A stretch of DNA of 34,950 bases from Clavulina sp. PMI_390 (Eukaryota; Basidiomycota; Agaricomycetes; Cantharellales; Hydnaceae), in the NCBI GenBank assembly GCA_015039315.1, contig WIDE01000093.1, positions 1,709 to 36,658 on the forward strand. Direction: 5' to 3'. The notes under the pieces are model-generated. The model was not told the DNA's origin and ran no database searches. It saw only the letters and a program-made list of their open reading frames with translations. Both the position numbers and the translations under genes were made by a program. This document shows positions 9,475 through 20,411 of the stretch, one piece after another (the stretch's first letter is position 1; each line of letters starts with the position of its first letter).

Positions 9475-10786
9475 TCATGCCATATTCCCCATCTCCACTC
9501 CACTCGCGCCCCTCACGACGTCATCCTTGGAAAGCGTACGATTTGGGTCAATGTACTGCCCAGGCCACACCACGGTGTACACCGCCACGGCCAAGAAACA
9601 TGCAAGCGCGTCACAGATATAGAACGCCGCCTGGTTCGTTGCGAGCGAACCGCGATAGCCCTGCACACCTGAGACCGTTCGATATATACTACGGATCTAT
9701 GATGGGGGAGGGTGCGATGTCAAATGAAACGAATCAGTGCTCATTCATCTATCCCTAGAGTCTCTAAGTCAAAGCAGGAAAAATTCTAAGACGTACAATG
9801 ATGCATGCGCAGCTGAACAGCTGGGCATACGCGACGGTTCGCCAATCATCCTTCCAGTTGGACCCAGCGGCAATAGACCACACCTGAGGCGACTTTTTGT
9901 GCACGCGCTCGAGCCACACGATCAAGACAGCACAGAACAGACCGAACGACGCGAGCTGTGCGATAATACCAACTTTGAAGATCTATCGTCATCGAGGATA
10001 GCACCGCGATGGAATCCACGTATGAGCAGTATGAGCGAGGGGTAGCTTCAGTATGAATATGGGACAACAAAAGCTGTAGTACGTACGTTCTCGCCGGTGC
10101 GGATCGTATGCGGGTTCTTGCTGATGGCCAAGCTACCGCCTCCGGCTTGGATAAGGAAGGTCGTGATATCGCTCCCAATAAAGACCTTGGCGAGGAGACT
10201 CGCTTTGACCATGAGGTAGTTATCGGTACCGGTGTGCACTGCTTGGCGGCCGAGAAGGGAGTACTCTGTTGCGATGAACGCGCATGGCGATAGGAGAACG
10301 AGCCTGTGGAGGATTATAGTAAGGAAGGGATGTGTTGCGGGAGGAGACAGTAAAATGTCAGACGAGACCATTCGGTAGCGGTAATGAGTCATCCACAACG
10401 CGACGTACAAGTCTTCCACGATGAATATCGTCTTATTCTTTCCATGGCTCCGCAAAGGATATCGCATGATATAGCCAGCCGTGATCGCTAATGAGAGATG
10501 TAGCACTCGGAGTCAGCCACCAGGTTTCCCAGTAAGATGCGGACGACATACTGTAGCAGCCAATAACGAGAGGGAGCATGTATCGCGCACGCCACCGCCC
10601 CCGAATCATTCGATACGTCAAACCGAGCGACGCTCCAGCGAACAGGATAACAGTAATAGTGATCAACGAGAGCGAGGGTGTGTAGCCGAGAAATGTCGCT
10701 TGAGAGATCGTGGGCGACACCGCGAACTCTGTTGATGACATGCGGGCATATATTGACGCTGGCGTCGGAGCAAAGCTGGTATCCAT
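9475..10786 (-). CDS. RTA1-like seven-transmembrane protein
   Basis: Five exons: 10786-10552, 10487-10409, 10303-10083, 9972-9797, 9696-9475 (310 residues). After an about 30-residue hydrophilic N-terminus comes GYTPSLSLITITVILFAGA (TM1). The rest follows the RTA1 pattern: IGCYTITAGYIMRYPLR, LLVLLSPCAFIATEYSLLGR, a KVFIGSDITTFLIQAGGGSL segment, a IIAQLASFGLFCAVLIVWL helix, NWKDDWR, IIIRSIYRTVSGVQGY and a final CDALACFLAVAVYTVVWPG helix. The length of about 310 residues is normal for the family. RTA1/RSB1 relatives act in the plasma membrane in lipid (sphingoid base) translocation and azole/aminocholesterol resistance; that role is by family only. The acceptor for exon 4 (CAAAG) is weak, but the join is fixed by phase. 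Confidence 0.9.
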
Positions 10787-12093
10787 TTTGGTTCGTTTGT
10801 CGGGTAGAGAGCGGAGGGACGAGGAAATGTAGTCGGAGGGAATGAGGAGGAACCGCGAGTGTGGATAAGAAACCCTACGAGTGAAATGGGGGGGTATCCT
10901 CGAGATTAACCAGCATGGTTATTTCTGCAACTTAAGTATCCCGCAACACTACTCCGGACATACGCATGGCGGGCTTCCAATACAAAGCCCGGAAGAGAGG
11001 AAGGGATTTCCATCGGGGCGGAATGGGGATACGATCTGAATGGTGGGAGGCGCTCGCTGGCTCCTACATATCATTCAAGGGAAATCAGAATCAGAAATCG
11101 TGCGACAGGCGATGCAGCATTCAGATGAATGAGTGCGGTGAGATCCAAAATGAGTGAGCGAGCGAGGAAGAACGATACCTGGTATCCCCAGGTTCTGTAC
11201 TGTATTGACCGGAAGGTACGGAAGCTCCACTACGGGGAGTCGGGGAGATAGACGGAGGCGCGGCAGACGTATCACGGAACCCCTCTGCGGAACCCGGAAG
11301 AGCATCCGTATACAAAACTCTCTATGGGAGAGCCCTGTGTTGAATGCACGAGCGGTGGGGGAAATTCATTGGCAGCAAAGAGCGTGGCTGCCGCAGTTTC
11401 TAGCAAGGGACTCGTCGCGTGGAAGTGATCGGCAGAAGTAGACCAAAGGGTTGGTTAGGGATTCGTGAATCTTGATTGTTGTCAATTTGTTGACGATGGT
11501 GCAGCAGTGTTGGTCGTCGCTGGTACTGCGCACTGGTGAAGCGCATCACGACCCAGTGAATCCCTTATGATAGATCTCAAGCCAGCCCAGGAACTATCTG
11601 GAGTCATCAATTCGTGCTTGGGAAGGCAACGGACACGGTCTTCCAGTCTTGGCGCTTCGAGTTGTGTTGATTCCCACGATCGGCCCGACGACGACGATCA
11701 AGCCGTTCTCAGTTTTGGATAAACGAAAAAGGTGGGCATAGATTGAGAGGTAAGAGATTAGCATAGGGGCATGGGGGCATAGTGTTGTGGTGTACAAAGG
11801 GAAAACGAAACGAAGGAGGCATAGATGTACAGATGGAGGTGAAAGGAGAAGTGGGAGGGGACAAACACCGCGCACGAGTCCCAGAAATCTACTGAAACAA
11901 CGAGGAACCAAAGCCACGTTCTTTTTTAGAGGGAGCACTGTAAGTGCGATAGAAAAGAATAAAGAAGACGATCGCAAAGTTTAGAAAACGAGACAAGCCA
12001 AAACGACGAAGAGAAAGCGACGAATGGAGGAGACATGAGTGCCAAGGGAGAGATGACTTTTGAGGGAGACAAGGACCATGAGCAGTCGAGCAG
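10787..12093. other. Intergenic between RTA1-like and secreted-protein genes
   Basis: Presumed RTA1-like promoter plus the 3' flank of the next minus-strand gene. The open frames on both strands overlap one another, have no motifs and look like chance frames in GC-balanced DNA. Nothing else is recognised. Confidence 0.4.
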
Positions 12094-12936
12094 CTAGATG
12101 ATGTTCCCAGCAGTGCCGCCGAGCGCACCACCCGACTGAGACAGACCACCTCCTCCAGCGTTGTCAGAGAGCATGGAGAGGAGGACGAGCGAGGGGTCAG
12201 TCTCGGAGTTGCCACCGACGGCCGATCCTATAAGACATACAGTGGAGGAAAGAAGTGATGAGAAATCGACGACAAAGAACAAAGTATACGCCCGATCGAG
12301 GAAGAAGAGGCTTACCAGACGCTCCCGAATATGCAGCACCTCCACCCGATCCGCTTGCAGTAGAGGTGCTCGAACGATGCTTCAGGCCGCCCAGCACAGC
12401 TGGGTTGCCTCTATATAGTGGAGAGAAGGAGAAGAAGTCAGATGACAGTGACGGTGATGAGGCACGACGCGACGTAGCACGCGAGGCGGAGTTGAGAAGA
12501 GACGTACACAACCCTGTTCCCGCCGTCACCACCCTGCGCGTCGCCCGTGTCCGAGGTGCCAGCATAGTTACCTACGATCGAGAGGAGGATCGGAGTCAGC
12601 AAGAGTGTCCGTCGCGTGAATGTGGAGCGACCCATCGACGAAAAAGTCGCAACGACGCGTGGAGAGAGGGGTTGGGTGCGCGAGACGCGTACCATTGTGA
12701 GAAAGCAGCTTGATGAGTTGAATACCCCCGTCGCCCGAGACGGAGCCGCCATCCACATTGTTGCTAGCACCAGAGTACCTGTAGATCGGAAAAAAAGACG
12801 CGTCAGTGTCGATCGTCGCGTCAAGGGAACGTGAGGAGAAGTGAAGAACTCACGCGGGAGCGCCGTCCCAAGCCAGTGGGGTCGCGAGAGTCACGGCAGG
12901 GAGGAAGAACGCGAGAAGGAGAGCTGTATAATGCAT
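12094..12936 (-). CDS. Small secreted Gly/Ser/Asn-rich protein
   Basis: Five exons: 12936-12854, 12778-12693, 12571-12508, 12410-12316, 12227-12094 (153 residues), all phase-consistent. The N-terminus MHYTALLLAFFLPAVTLA is a clear signal peptide with a likely cleavage after TLA. The mature part is built of loose repeats: AYSGAS appears twice, with GGSVSGDGG, LIKLLSHNGNYAG, AQGGDGGNRV and LLSMLSDNAGGGG. So a YSG(A)-rich block alternates with a LLS-N-GG block. Such repetitive Gly-rich secreted proteins of unknown function occur in basidiomycetes; a wall- or surface-associated location is inferred. There is no cysteine pattern to suggest a disulphide-knotted effector. Introns here (75-121 nt) are longer than in the neighbours. 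Confidence 0.75.
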
Positions 12937-15122
12937 AGTTTTGGTAAAGCTTGTGTTCCAAGAAGAGAGGGAAAGTGTGTGCGCGGGAGGGTCGTGGAGG
13001 GAAAGAGAGGAACTCTTTGCGAGGGGGGACGCGTTCTTATAGAGCTACTCGATTGTGCTCACATGTTTTGGCTCGTACCAGTAGTACCGAACGGAGTATC
13101 GAGAACGATTTTTGGGAAAACGTCGAGGTGGGAGGAGCGTCGATGAGAGACGCCTCGGATAATTTTCAGAATTCTCCGGGAATTTCATGCGCCGGCGTCG
13201 GCGAGGTAGGAGAAGTGTGGGACGCTGTAAACACTCTAGTAGTCCCAATGGCTGGCGCGCACGGTGCTCTAGCGCTTCCTGGAGGGGTTACAAACTCGAA
13301 CGAACATGGGCTTCGACGTCGGCGCAATGCATCCGAGGCCTAGTCCTAACCCTAACCCTTCTCATACACCAGAACCAAGAACTCAGAGCTCAAATGAGGG
13401 TCACTAACTTGCAAACAGATGTCCTAAAATAATCTTGACGAGGCGCCACGCCCGTCAGCATGACCACATTTAGGTTGAGCCAGACTCGACACATGAGACT
13501 TTGACTTTCCCTCTGTTTCCTTCTCTCATGTGCACCTCAGAGGTCTCGACCAATCTCTGCTCTCTCCTCTTGCGTCACGAAAAAAATTAGCGTCAAAAGC
13601 AGACGTCGTGGTGGGAGACAGATACCGTGTTAGGCAAGTGCCGTTGGGCAAGCGCACAGCGCTAACGCCTTCGACGCCTCGGAAACACTGTCTCTCGTTT
13701 CGCCTTCGCGCTGATTCTGAAAGACGCTCATTGGGTACAACTTACTCCCAAATAATCTGTGCCTTTTCCAGTACATATTTGTCTCTCGCCTCTTCATTGA
13801 AGCTTCGTAAATCACCACTGCGTCACTCTTGTCATAATTGGCGGATTCCGGAGCTCTAGTCCTTTCGTCCCTGCCTTGAACATGTGAATAGGACATGTGG
13901 CTTGTCTCGCCGCTTCGCATCTTGCTGCTACAGGAATTGCGTCACACGAAAACCACGGCGTATCCTACTCGAGCTCGTATCATGGCGGGCCAACACAATG
14001 CAGTTACTGGCACCCCGTTTGTTCGGTCGGATTCTTTGGTAGCAGCCTCAGCGAATATATATCTCAAACTGTTTGTACCTACTTTCCGACATTCGCCAAC
14101 ATCAACCAAAGCCCTTGTTTATGCCATTCATTACGAGCTAGGAGAAAGAGAAACTAGTCGGGCGAGGATCTTCTGACGTGGGAATAGCCATCTCACTCCG
14201 TTTTTGTTTTCACCCGTCATTCGTTCTTCCTTGGTTGACTAGTTTCTTTGCCTTTCTGGCTCTGTCGTCTAATGACCACAACAGTGCTGCATTCACCCAC
14301 CCTGGCTGGTCAATATACCGGGAAACATCGTTAGTGATATCCTCTAGCCGCTGTTCTCTATGCTTCCTACTACCTCGACGTAGTACCGCCGCGCTACGGG
14401 TCCGGCAAGCCTGATTTTTTGGCCTTTTGGCTGGACATCTATGGACACGAATGCATAGACTCTGCCAGTTATAGCTCTAACTTTCAGTGCCCGATTACCT
14501 TGTAACCCTTATGCAACGATGATCATCACACAGAAGTTCTGCGTGGATAGTTCCGCGGCAGAACTATCTTGCCCTTATCGATTGAATAGCTTACCGATGT
14601 ATCCCCAAGACGATTATTGTCCCCCCTCTCTCTTTTTTTTTTTTTTTTTTTTTTTTGCATATGAGTGGTCCTCATCAACCCCAAAGCTTTCCCGTTCGCT
14701 CTCATTCTTACATTTCCCGACGATCTCACACAGATGGATTTATATATTCATATAAATCTTACGAACCGGGCTACATTCGATATCTCTCTTCAGTAGGTTT
14801 TGTGAACAACTTCCTTTCTCTATCACATCCCGCTCGCGAGCCAACAATCACCAGCCCAGTTTTGATTACTTCGTAGACATGAGCGACTCATCTGGAAAGT
14901 CTGAGCTTACGTGAGGGGTAACAAGCGCAAAGAACAGCTGAATGCCCCGTGCAGGGGGTCAAGATCCACTTCAAGCTGTTGATATGGCAAAAGGCTCAAA
15001 AGGTAGGCATATGGTAGTAATACGAGACGAGAGGCCATGGTGGACATCATCAGCTAACCAGGAGCACCTCTGAGGCATCGGTAACGTACAGAAGGGAAAG
15101 CCACACGCAAAAAATTTCCACA
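12937..15122. other. Intergenic, no gene supported
   Basis: About 2.2 kb upstream of the secreted-protein gene and downstream of the tRNA. It contains an interrupted CCTAACCCTAACCC telomere-like motif at about 13345-13359 and a 24-nt T-run at 14633-14656. Several plus-strand frames of 60-130 codons lack motifs or splice logic and are not called. Confidence 0.4.
14633..14656 (+). repeat. Poly-T homopolymer (24 nt)
   Basis: Uninterrupted run of 24 T. On the minus strand it is a poly-A tract and could be the 3' tail of a decayed retroposed copy. I see no recognisable element body or target-site duplication next to it. Confidence 0.9.
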
Positions 15123-15218
15123 TGATGAGGACGAGATTCGAACTCGCGCCTACGAATAGATGAGAAGATGAAGTAAACTCCTTAATCTCACGCCTTAGAC
15201 CAACTCGGCCACCTCACC
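15123..15218 (-). tRNA. tRNA-Leu(AAG), intron-containing
   Basis: Class II tRNA. The acceptor stem is GGTGAGG/CCTCATC with discriminator A, the D stem GCC/GGC, the anticodon stem TGAGA/TCTCA, and the loop TTAAGG plus T gives anticodon AAG. A 13-nt intron follows position 37. The long variable arm is CTA-TTCG-TAG and the T arm GCGAG-TTCGAAT-CTCGT. A-box (TGGCCGAGTTGG) and B-box (GAGTTCGAATC) are intact. A T6 run shortly downstream is the Pol III terminator. The sequence is identical to the copy at 15631-15726. Confidence 0.95.
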
Positions 15219-15630
15219 ATGACTGGTGAGGGAGGGACGTGTGGCATATACATTGTTTTCAGATTTAGGACAGCCTGTAACACATTTTTCGCGGCCTAAA
15301 TGGGCTAACGAAGCATAAAATTGGCCAGATTGAGTTCTTTTATCCTTTTTTTCGATCTAACGCCAGAGTTCTACTGGATAAGCGAGCACCACATACAGCG
15401 GAGTCGTATGTGTGCATATCATCTCAGAAAGGGGAAATGACTTGCGTTGTAGCTGCAATTATATAAGAATAAAGGTTTTTATTTGCTATGAGGGGACTGA
15501 TATTTCTCTCATTGGGATCCAGTGGGGGGTAGCTGACACCCGTCCAGTTCTGCGTTCATATAGTCTTTCCCACGAGCTCCACCGAGGCGAGATGGTTAGA
15601 CTTGCAAGAAAGCAACTTTTACCAATTAAC
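15219..15630. other. Spacer between head-to-head tRNA-Leu genes
   Basis: 412 bp separating the 5' ends of two divergently transcribed identical tRNA genes. The spacer itself is not visibly palindromic, and the 5' flanks of the two genes differ. No coding capacity is recognised. Confidence 0.6.
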
Positions 15631-15726
15631 GGTGAGGTGGCCGAGTTGGTCTAAGGCGTGAGATTAAGGAGTTTACTTCATCTTCTCATCTATTCGTAGG
15701 CGCGAGTTCGAATCTCGTCCTCATCA
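15631..15726 (+). tRNA. tRNA-Leu(AAG), intron-containing, second copy
   Basis: Same 96-nt sequence as the minus-strand copy, including the 13-nt intron after position 37, the long variable arm and both internal promoter boxes. The first few bases of the 3' flank (TGTGG) are also shared; then the flanks diverge. A T5 run starting at about 15735 is the likely terminator. It decodes CUU (and CUC after A34 to inosine editing). Confidence 0.95.
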
Positions 15727-16186
15727 TGTGGTACTTTTTGACATTCCTTCCCCTGACCTCTGGTCAGAGTTTGACTGGATGGATGATATTTTACTGAGGA
15801 CCTGAAGATTACGGGATCTTTTGTTTAGAAATACGGCGAGCTATTGACAGTTAGGCACACAGGTCAAGTAAGGGGCAGGAGGCAAAAAGGAAACAAGCTA
15901 ATTTTCAACCAAGATGCAATGATATTGGGCGAATATGACGATATAGGCAGGAATTGGGGTGATATAAAGTTGAAGGATAGATGCAAGGAGCGAAAAACAA
16001 CGCAGTCATGAAAATGAGAGAAGAATCAGATAGATGAATGAAATGAAAGGTGAGATTGCTTCGCCTATGTGACTACAGCCCCGAAGGCTATCGCTATAGA
16101 ATGACATAAATATGTTGACTACGTTCCAGATGCTCATTGCGTAACTTCTCTCATACGAGAACCTCACAGCCTTCGCTGTTGCCGCC
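15727..16186. other. Intergenic after tRNA
   Basis: Contains the 3' flank of the following minus-strand gene. No gene or repeat is recognised. Confidence 0.45.
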
Positions 16187-18136
16187 TTATGCATCCTCGA
16201 TTACATCCTCATCATCATCATCAAAGGTAGAGTTGTACCCATCATGGAGCAGAAAGGATGCGGTAGAGCGGAGACCGGGAGACAGACGCTTTGCCAGCAA
16301 ATGGTCCGAAAGTTCTTGATGTTCGCGCATCTGGGGGTCGGGTGTGCTCGACATTGACTTGACAAACGAGGGAAGCGAATCTAGGTCTTCCCCGTGAGCA
16401 GGTCGGTCCGACTCGATGGGAGGCGGAGGAGGTGGAGACAGAGACGAGGAGCGAGGGGACCGATCATCCGTAGAAGCTAAGTCAGTCGGATTGCTGCCAT
16501 AGTCAAAAATGTCGTCCAAGGCATCTCCGCTAGGAGTAACTCGAGTCGATGCCGGAAAAGATGTTGCGGCACGAAATCGATGGGATTCATGAGATGGGTC
16601 GCTTTCTGAAACGGACTGTATAGTGCGGTTCGCATTTCTTCCTGTGTTTTGGTCATCCGAAAATCGTGACATCCAGACAGGAGAACGAACGAGCGTGGAG
16701 ACGGCTTTTCCGCCACTAGGCGTCCAGTAAGCATGCTGCGGAAGAAAGCGATGCCGATGGGCAGCATCATCATCCTCATCCTCATCCTCATCCTCGTCTT
16801 CAGATGCTTCCGCCGCAACTCGTGCCAGGGCTCGCCTCAGAGCATCTGCCCCAGCTCCCATCTGTTCAGGAATAGTAATCTGATTCGTGACCTCCATAAG
16901 CCGCCGCGGCTCCATAGAGTCCATAGCTTGACCGACAGCATGACCCGGCCTGTCACGTTGGCCAGCAGTACCAGAGCTGCCTCCACGAGTGTGCGAGGAA
17001 GGGTGGGACGAAGTGTTCAATGGTGTACCAAAAGAGCTAATGACCATCTCCGAGTCCATATTTTGAGCATTAGCCTCGTACCCAAGATCGAAGCCGCGAT
17101 CGTTAGAAGCCTCGCTTTGTGAGTATTGCACCGGCCCTAGGATTTCTGACCGACGGAAGCGCTGAATGCGAGCCTCGACGGTGTCACGAGGACCTTTGTT
17201 AATTTCCAGAAGGTGCTTGACAGTAGAGAACGCGAATACTGAGGGTATGTCAAGAGGATGAGGCAAAGAGGAGGAAGGCTTCCTTCCATCATTGTATTGG
17301 CCATGTCCTGCACGAGGATGAAACATTTCGAAAGAGAGTTTGAGTGGATACTCGTCCGCAGGTTCCAGGTACCGCTCGTTGATATACTGGCGAAGCTTGT
17401 CCAATAATTCGACTTGCGAATATGGTGGCCCTCCTGCCATTTCTCTTGGCCAAATGAAGCGGTTGAAAATGACCTGATAAAAGTCGGCCACCCACTCATA
17501 CCATTCTGAGTCTTTCAAAAGCCCCCTGGAGATTAGCTGGTATACAATCGCCCCTACTTCGAGTAGCTCGAATAATGGGCCTGGGGGTATGTTGCTAGGT
17601 CGACGGTACTTCGCTGAGTGCTCGTTCTCGAAACGCTCTCGATTGCTCTCCTCGAGTGGTGTTATAGGTTTCGCTGAAGACGAAAGGTGTTAACAGGAGG
17701 TGGCGTCAGCTAGGAGGAGAGAGAACGTACGAATAGGATCCTCGTCAATCCAAATATTGAATGGGCGGGGAGGGCCGTCTCTGTAAGGCGCCCAGAACTC
17801 GGTAGGATCAGTCAAATGGCCATCTTGTGGGACAGTTTCGATGGGAGAAGTGTAGTCGGCTTGGATGGGGGAAAGCATGTCTGTGAACTCAAAGGCGTAG
17901 AACGAGCCAGGCACATCCTCCTCTTGAACGATGAGCGGCTGAGCGGAGGTGATGCTCCCAAAGCTACGGCCGATGGGTTCTTGATCTTGAGGGCGACGTA
18001 GAAGGACGTCAACACTCCACAAGTTGCTGTGGGACTCCAGGAAAGGTGAATAAGGCGGGGTAGTGGCGTTCAGGAGAGCATCTACATCGCTGTAGTCAAT
18101 ATTCAGCCCATATTCTTCATATGCGTCGAGTCCCAT
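16187..18136 (-). CDS. Hypothetical acidic, low-complexity protein
   Basis: Two exons, 18136-17731 and 17673-16187, joined by a GTACGT...TTCAG intron in phase 1 (630 residues). The start MGLDAYEEYG has a good context (GCCATGG). The N-terminal half is ordered and probably holds the conserved core: FENEHSAKYRRPSN, then VGAIVYQLISRGLLKDSEWY and EWVADFYQVIFNRFIWPREM, then a LDKLRQYINERYLEP helix. The C-terminal half is disordered: a (ED)n/D tract of about 14 residues encoded by a CTCATC/ATC microsatellite (about 16766-16800), Ser-rich stretches, a run of six prolines and an acidic DDDDEDVIEDA C-terminus. No catalytic motif, signal peptide or membrane span is visible. I do not recognise the family; a nuclear or regulatory role is only a guess from composition. 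Confidence 0.75.
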
Positions 18137-19032
18137 GGCAGAGTTACGGAGTCGAATGTGGTTCGGATATGTGGGTGAGGCCAGCTGTGGTGGAGGTGGT
18201 AGAAGTAGCGACAGACTCTCCCACTATAAAGCCTGGGGTGTTTGTTAGCGTAAAGGTCCGTTGTCCCGACCGCATCTTCGTTTTGAGGGAACAAATATTA
18301 CTATGCTGACCTCACAAACACAAGGCATTTGGTGGATACTAGCATAACCCAAGCGGGCGCATAATGGCACGAGTTGTGAGCTCATGAAAAATCACGGAGT
18401 TACTGACGAGGGGAGTGGTAGAGGTTGCTTAGCGGAGGTTATCGATGTTGATGCCTCTAAAACACGCAGCATGGGGCTCAGTGCAGACTCGAAAAAATCT
18501 TGTCTCATGGCTACCCAACGCGCTTGACTACAGGTCTAGAAGTCTTTTGAGACCCATATATCAGAAGAGTGAAAGGCCTCAATATCGTTACGAGCTATTA
18601 CTGAAGTGGGAGAGTGCACTCTGAGCGGAGTAGCGAGCGGGTACAGTGATTCGCAACTACGATTCCTTCCCTAGACTCCCCTTCTCCCCTTGGACGTAAC
18701 CGCGTTCAGGTCGACCGAAGGATGGGGGCAAAGCACACTGATTCTCAGATTTTACGACCATCTACGAAGCGTGGGAATATTGGCGCTTATCGCGAAATAC
18801 GATCAGAATACCGTCCGCGTTCGAGGACACTATAGATACAGATAAAATGCTATGCAAGAGGACTAGAATAGTATAGTTAAAAGCCAAAAAAGGAGCTTGA
18901 CAGTGGAGTGAAGGTATGCAATGACCAAATGTGCTAGCACCTCGTGAGTGAGCAGTGACGAGGTTAACGAGCAGGGGATTTTGTGAAGATAGCCTATACG
19001 GGCAATTGGATTCTATTTAGGAGTTTATGAGA
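18137..19032. other. Intergenic, presumed promoter region
   Basis: Upstream region of the acidic-protein gene and 3' flank of the next minus-strand gene. Open frames over 18103-18309 overlap on opposite strands without motifs. Nothing else is recognised. Confidence 0.4.
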
Positions 19033-19777
19033 TCAAGCCAATGGTTGTGCATAAGGGCGAATTCGTCCAGGGCCGGGATATGTTGCTTGGCTCATCCAGC
19101 TTTCATAGACCGGCCCAGCGTCTTTCTCCGTGGCGATGGCAATGTCCTCCTCAGGAGCCTCATCTCTATGAGCTTTGAATACCCTTACAGCATAAATTCC
19201 ATCCACTGAAGACAGCAGAGATTCTGGCTCTAACATTCGGACATCGTTTGTTGGGGTGGTGGAATCAGGACTGCTTAGATCCATTGTAGCAGCGTCACCA
19301 GCCCATCGATGCTCAGCAGCCCATCGAAGCACTGGAGGAAGAGTGTCAGTCATTCATGAGTGGCTGCCCCACCTGAGAAAACGAGCCTAATGACATACCA
19401 GGGGAGAGTGGGCTAGCACTATCAAGCTGTGGGAAGTACATGATGCCCTTCCTTGCGAGCTCGTCCAAGCGGCGCTGTTGCAACCAAGCATCTGAAACGG
19501 CCGCCATAAGCCCCGGATGTCTCACAAATGACATCAGCTGAGGCGTCGCGAACGCCTCAAATACTTGCTTGTATGGTTGGTCATAGGGTTTTGAGACAGA
19601 TACCTCAGTGAGCAAGAGATCTAAGGTGTTCTCAAGAAGTGCGTCCTGCGCAAGCCATTGAGATAGATCTCTGTCAACGTCAACGTGTTGAATTTGTGCT
19701 GGGTGTGCAGGTAGGTTGTCTACAAGCTTGGGCTGGTGATTAGCTTCGCTCATGGTAGGTGGTGCTGAGTATAACAT
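19033..19777 (-). CDS. Hypothetical protein
   Basis: Two exons, 19777-19399 and 19331-19033, joined in phase 1 by a GTATGT...CTCCAG intron (225 residues from the first ATG, 217 from the second, MSEANHQ). The second ATG may be the true start because the preceding eight residues are unremarkable. The N-terminal half is predicted helical (DLSQWLAQDALLENTLDLLL, then PQLMSFVRHPGLMAAVSDAW) and is followed by QQRRLDELARKGIMYFPQLD. The C-terminal half is acidic. No cysteine pattern, signal peptide or transmembrane segment is seen. I do not recognise a family, and the neighbouring genes give no clue to function. Confidence 0.7.
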
Positions 19778-20411
19778 GTTATCGATGAGAGGAATTTAGT
19801 GTGGTTTGAGGGGCATTTGAAGTCTGCGTGATAGTGGAAATGTGGTCGAAAGAAGGGCGAGGACAAGCCAAAGTTTCCCGTTTCCAAAGACAAAGAGGAG
19901 AGGAGAGAATATGAGACCTGTCTGAAGGTCTTTTCAGTAAAGTATATTCATCTTAATAGATATAAATGTGCCCTTCAGCTTGCGGGCGACATCAATAGCG
20001 GTGAGGGGAAATTTTTGAGGAAGAGGCTCGGCTTCCAATAAACCAGACTAAGCCATTCCAGGCTACGTGACGTCTACAGGGGAAAGATTCATTCGGTGTT
20101 CAGTGATCATACACGCCCTCTGAGCGTTTGTCGCAAGACGGTGGGGGCAACATGGACACGAGTAGTCGTGACATCATGTGACAATTCTCCCAGAAATATT
20201 GATCAGGCTGTTGAACCACTCATCCTGCACAACCCCCAACAAGTTACAGATACATTGCAATTACTATTTACAGGTAGTACTAGTAGTACAGATCCATCAT
20301 GACAAACAACTGAAGGTCACATCACAGTAGCAATCAACCGAGCCCCAAAGCGATATCGATAGCGAGTAGTGTAGCGTAGTAACCCGTTTGGCACTTCTAA
20401 TAAAGGAACAA
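19778..20411. other. Intergenic between hypothetical gene and CrAT 3' end
   Basis: Contains the presumed promoter of the minus-strand hypothetical gene and the 3' flank of the carnitine acetyltransferase gene. No further feature is recognised. Confidence 0.45.

Noticed and set aside
10304..10408. 35 extra in-frame residues in the RTA1-like protein
   Set aside because: The stretch is open but bounded by GTACGT and CCACAG; removing it restores the family pattern EDLLVLLSPCAF.
11154..11441. 95-codon plus-strand frame
   Set aside because: Arg/Gly-rich chance frame, overlapped by frames on the other strand; no motif.
13530..14414. Several plus-strand frames of 78-109 codons
   Set aside because: Low-complexity, mutually overlapping, no splice logic or conserved pattern.
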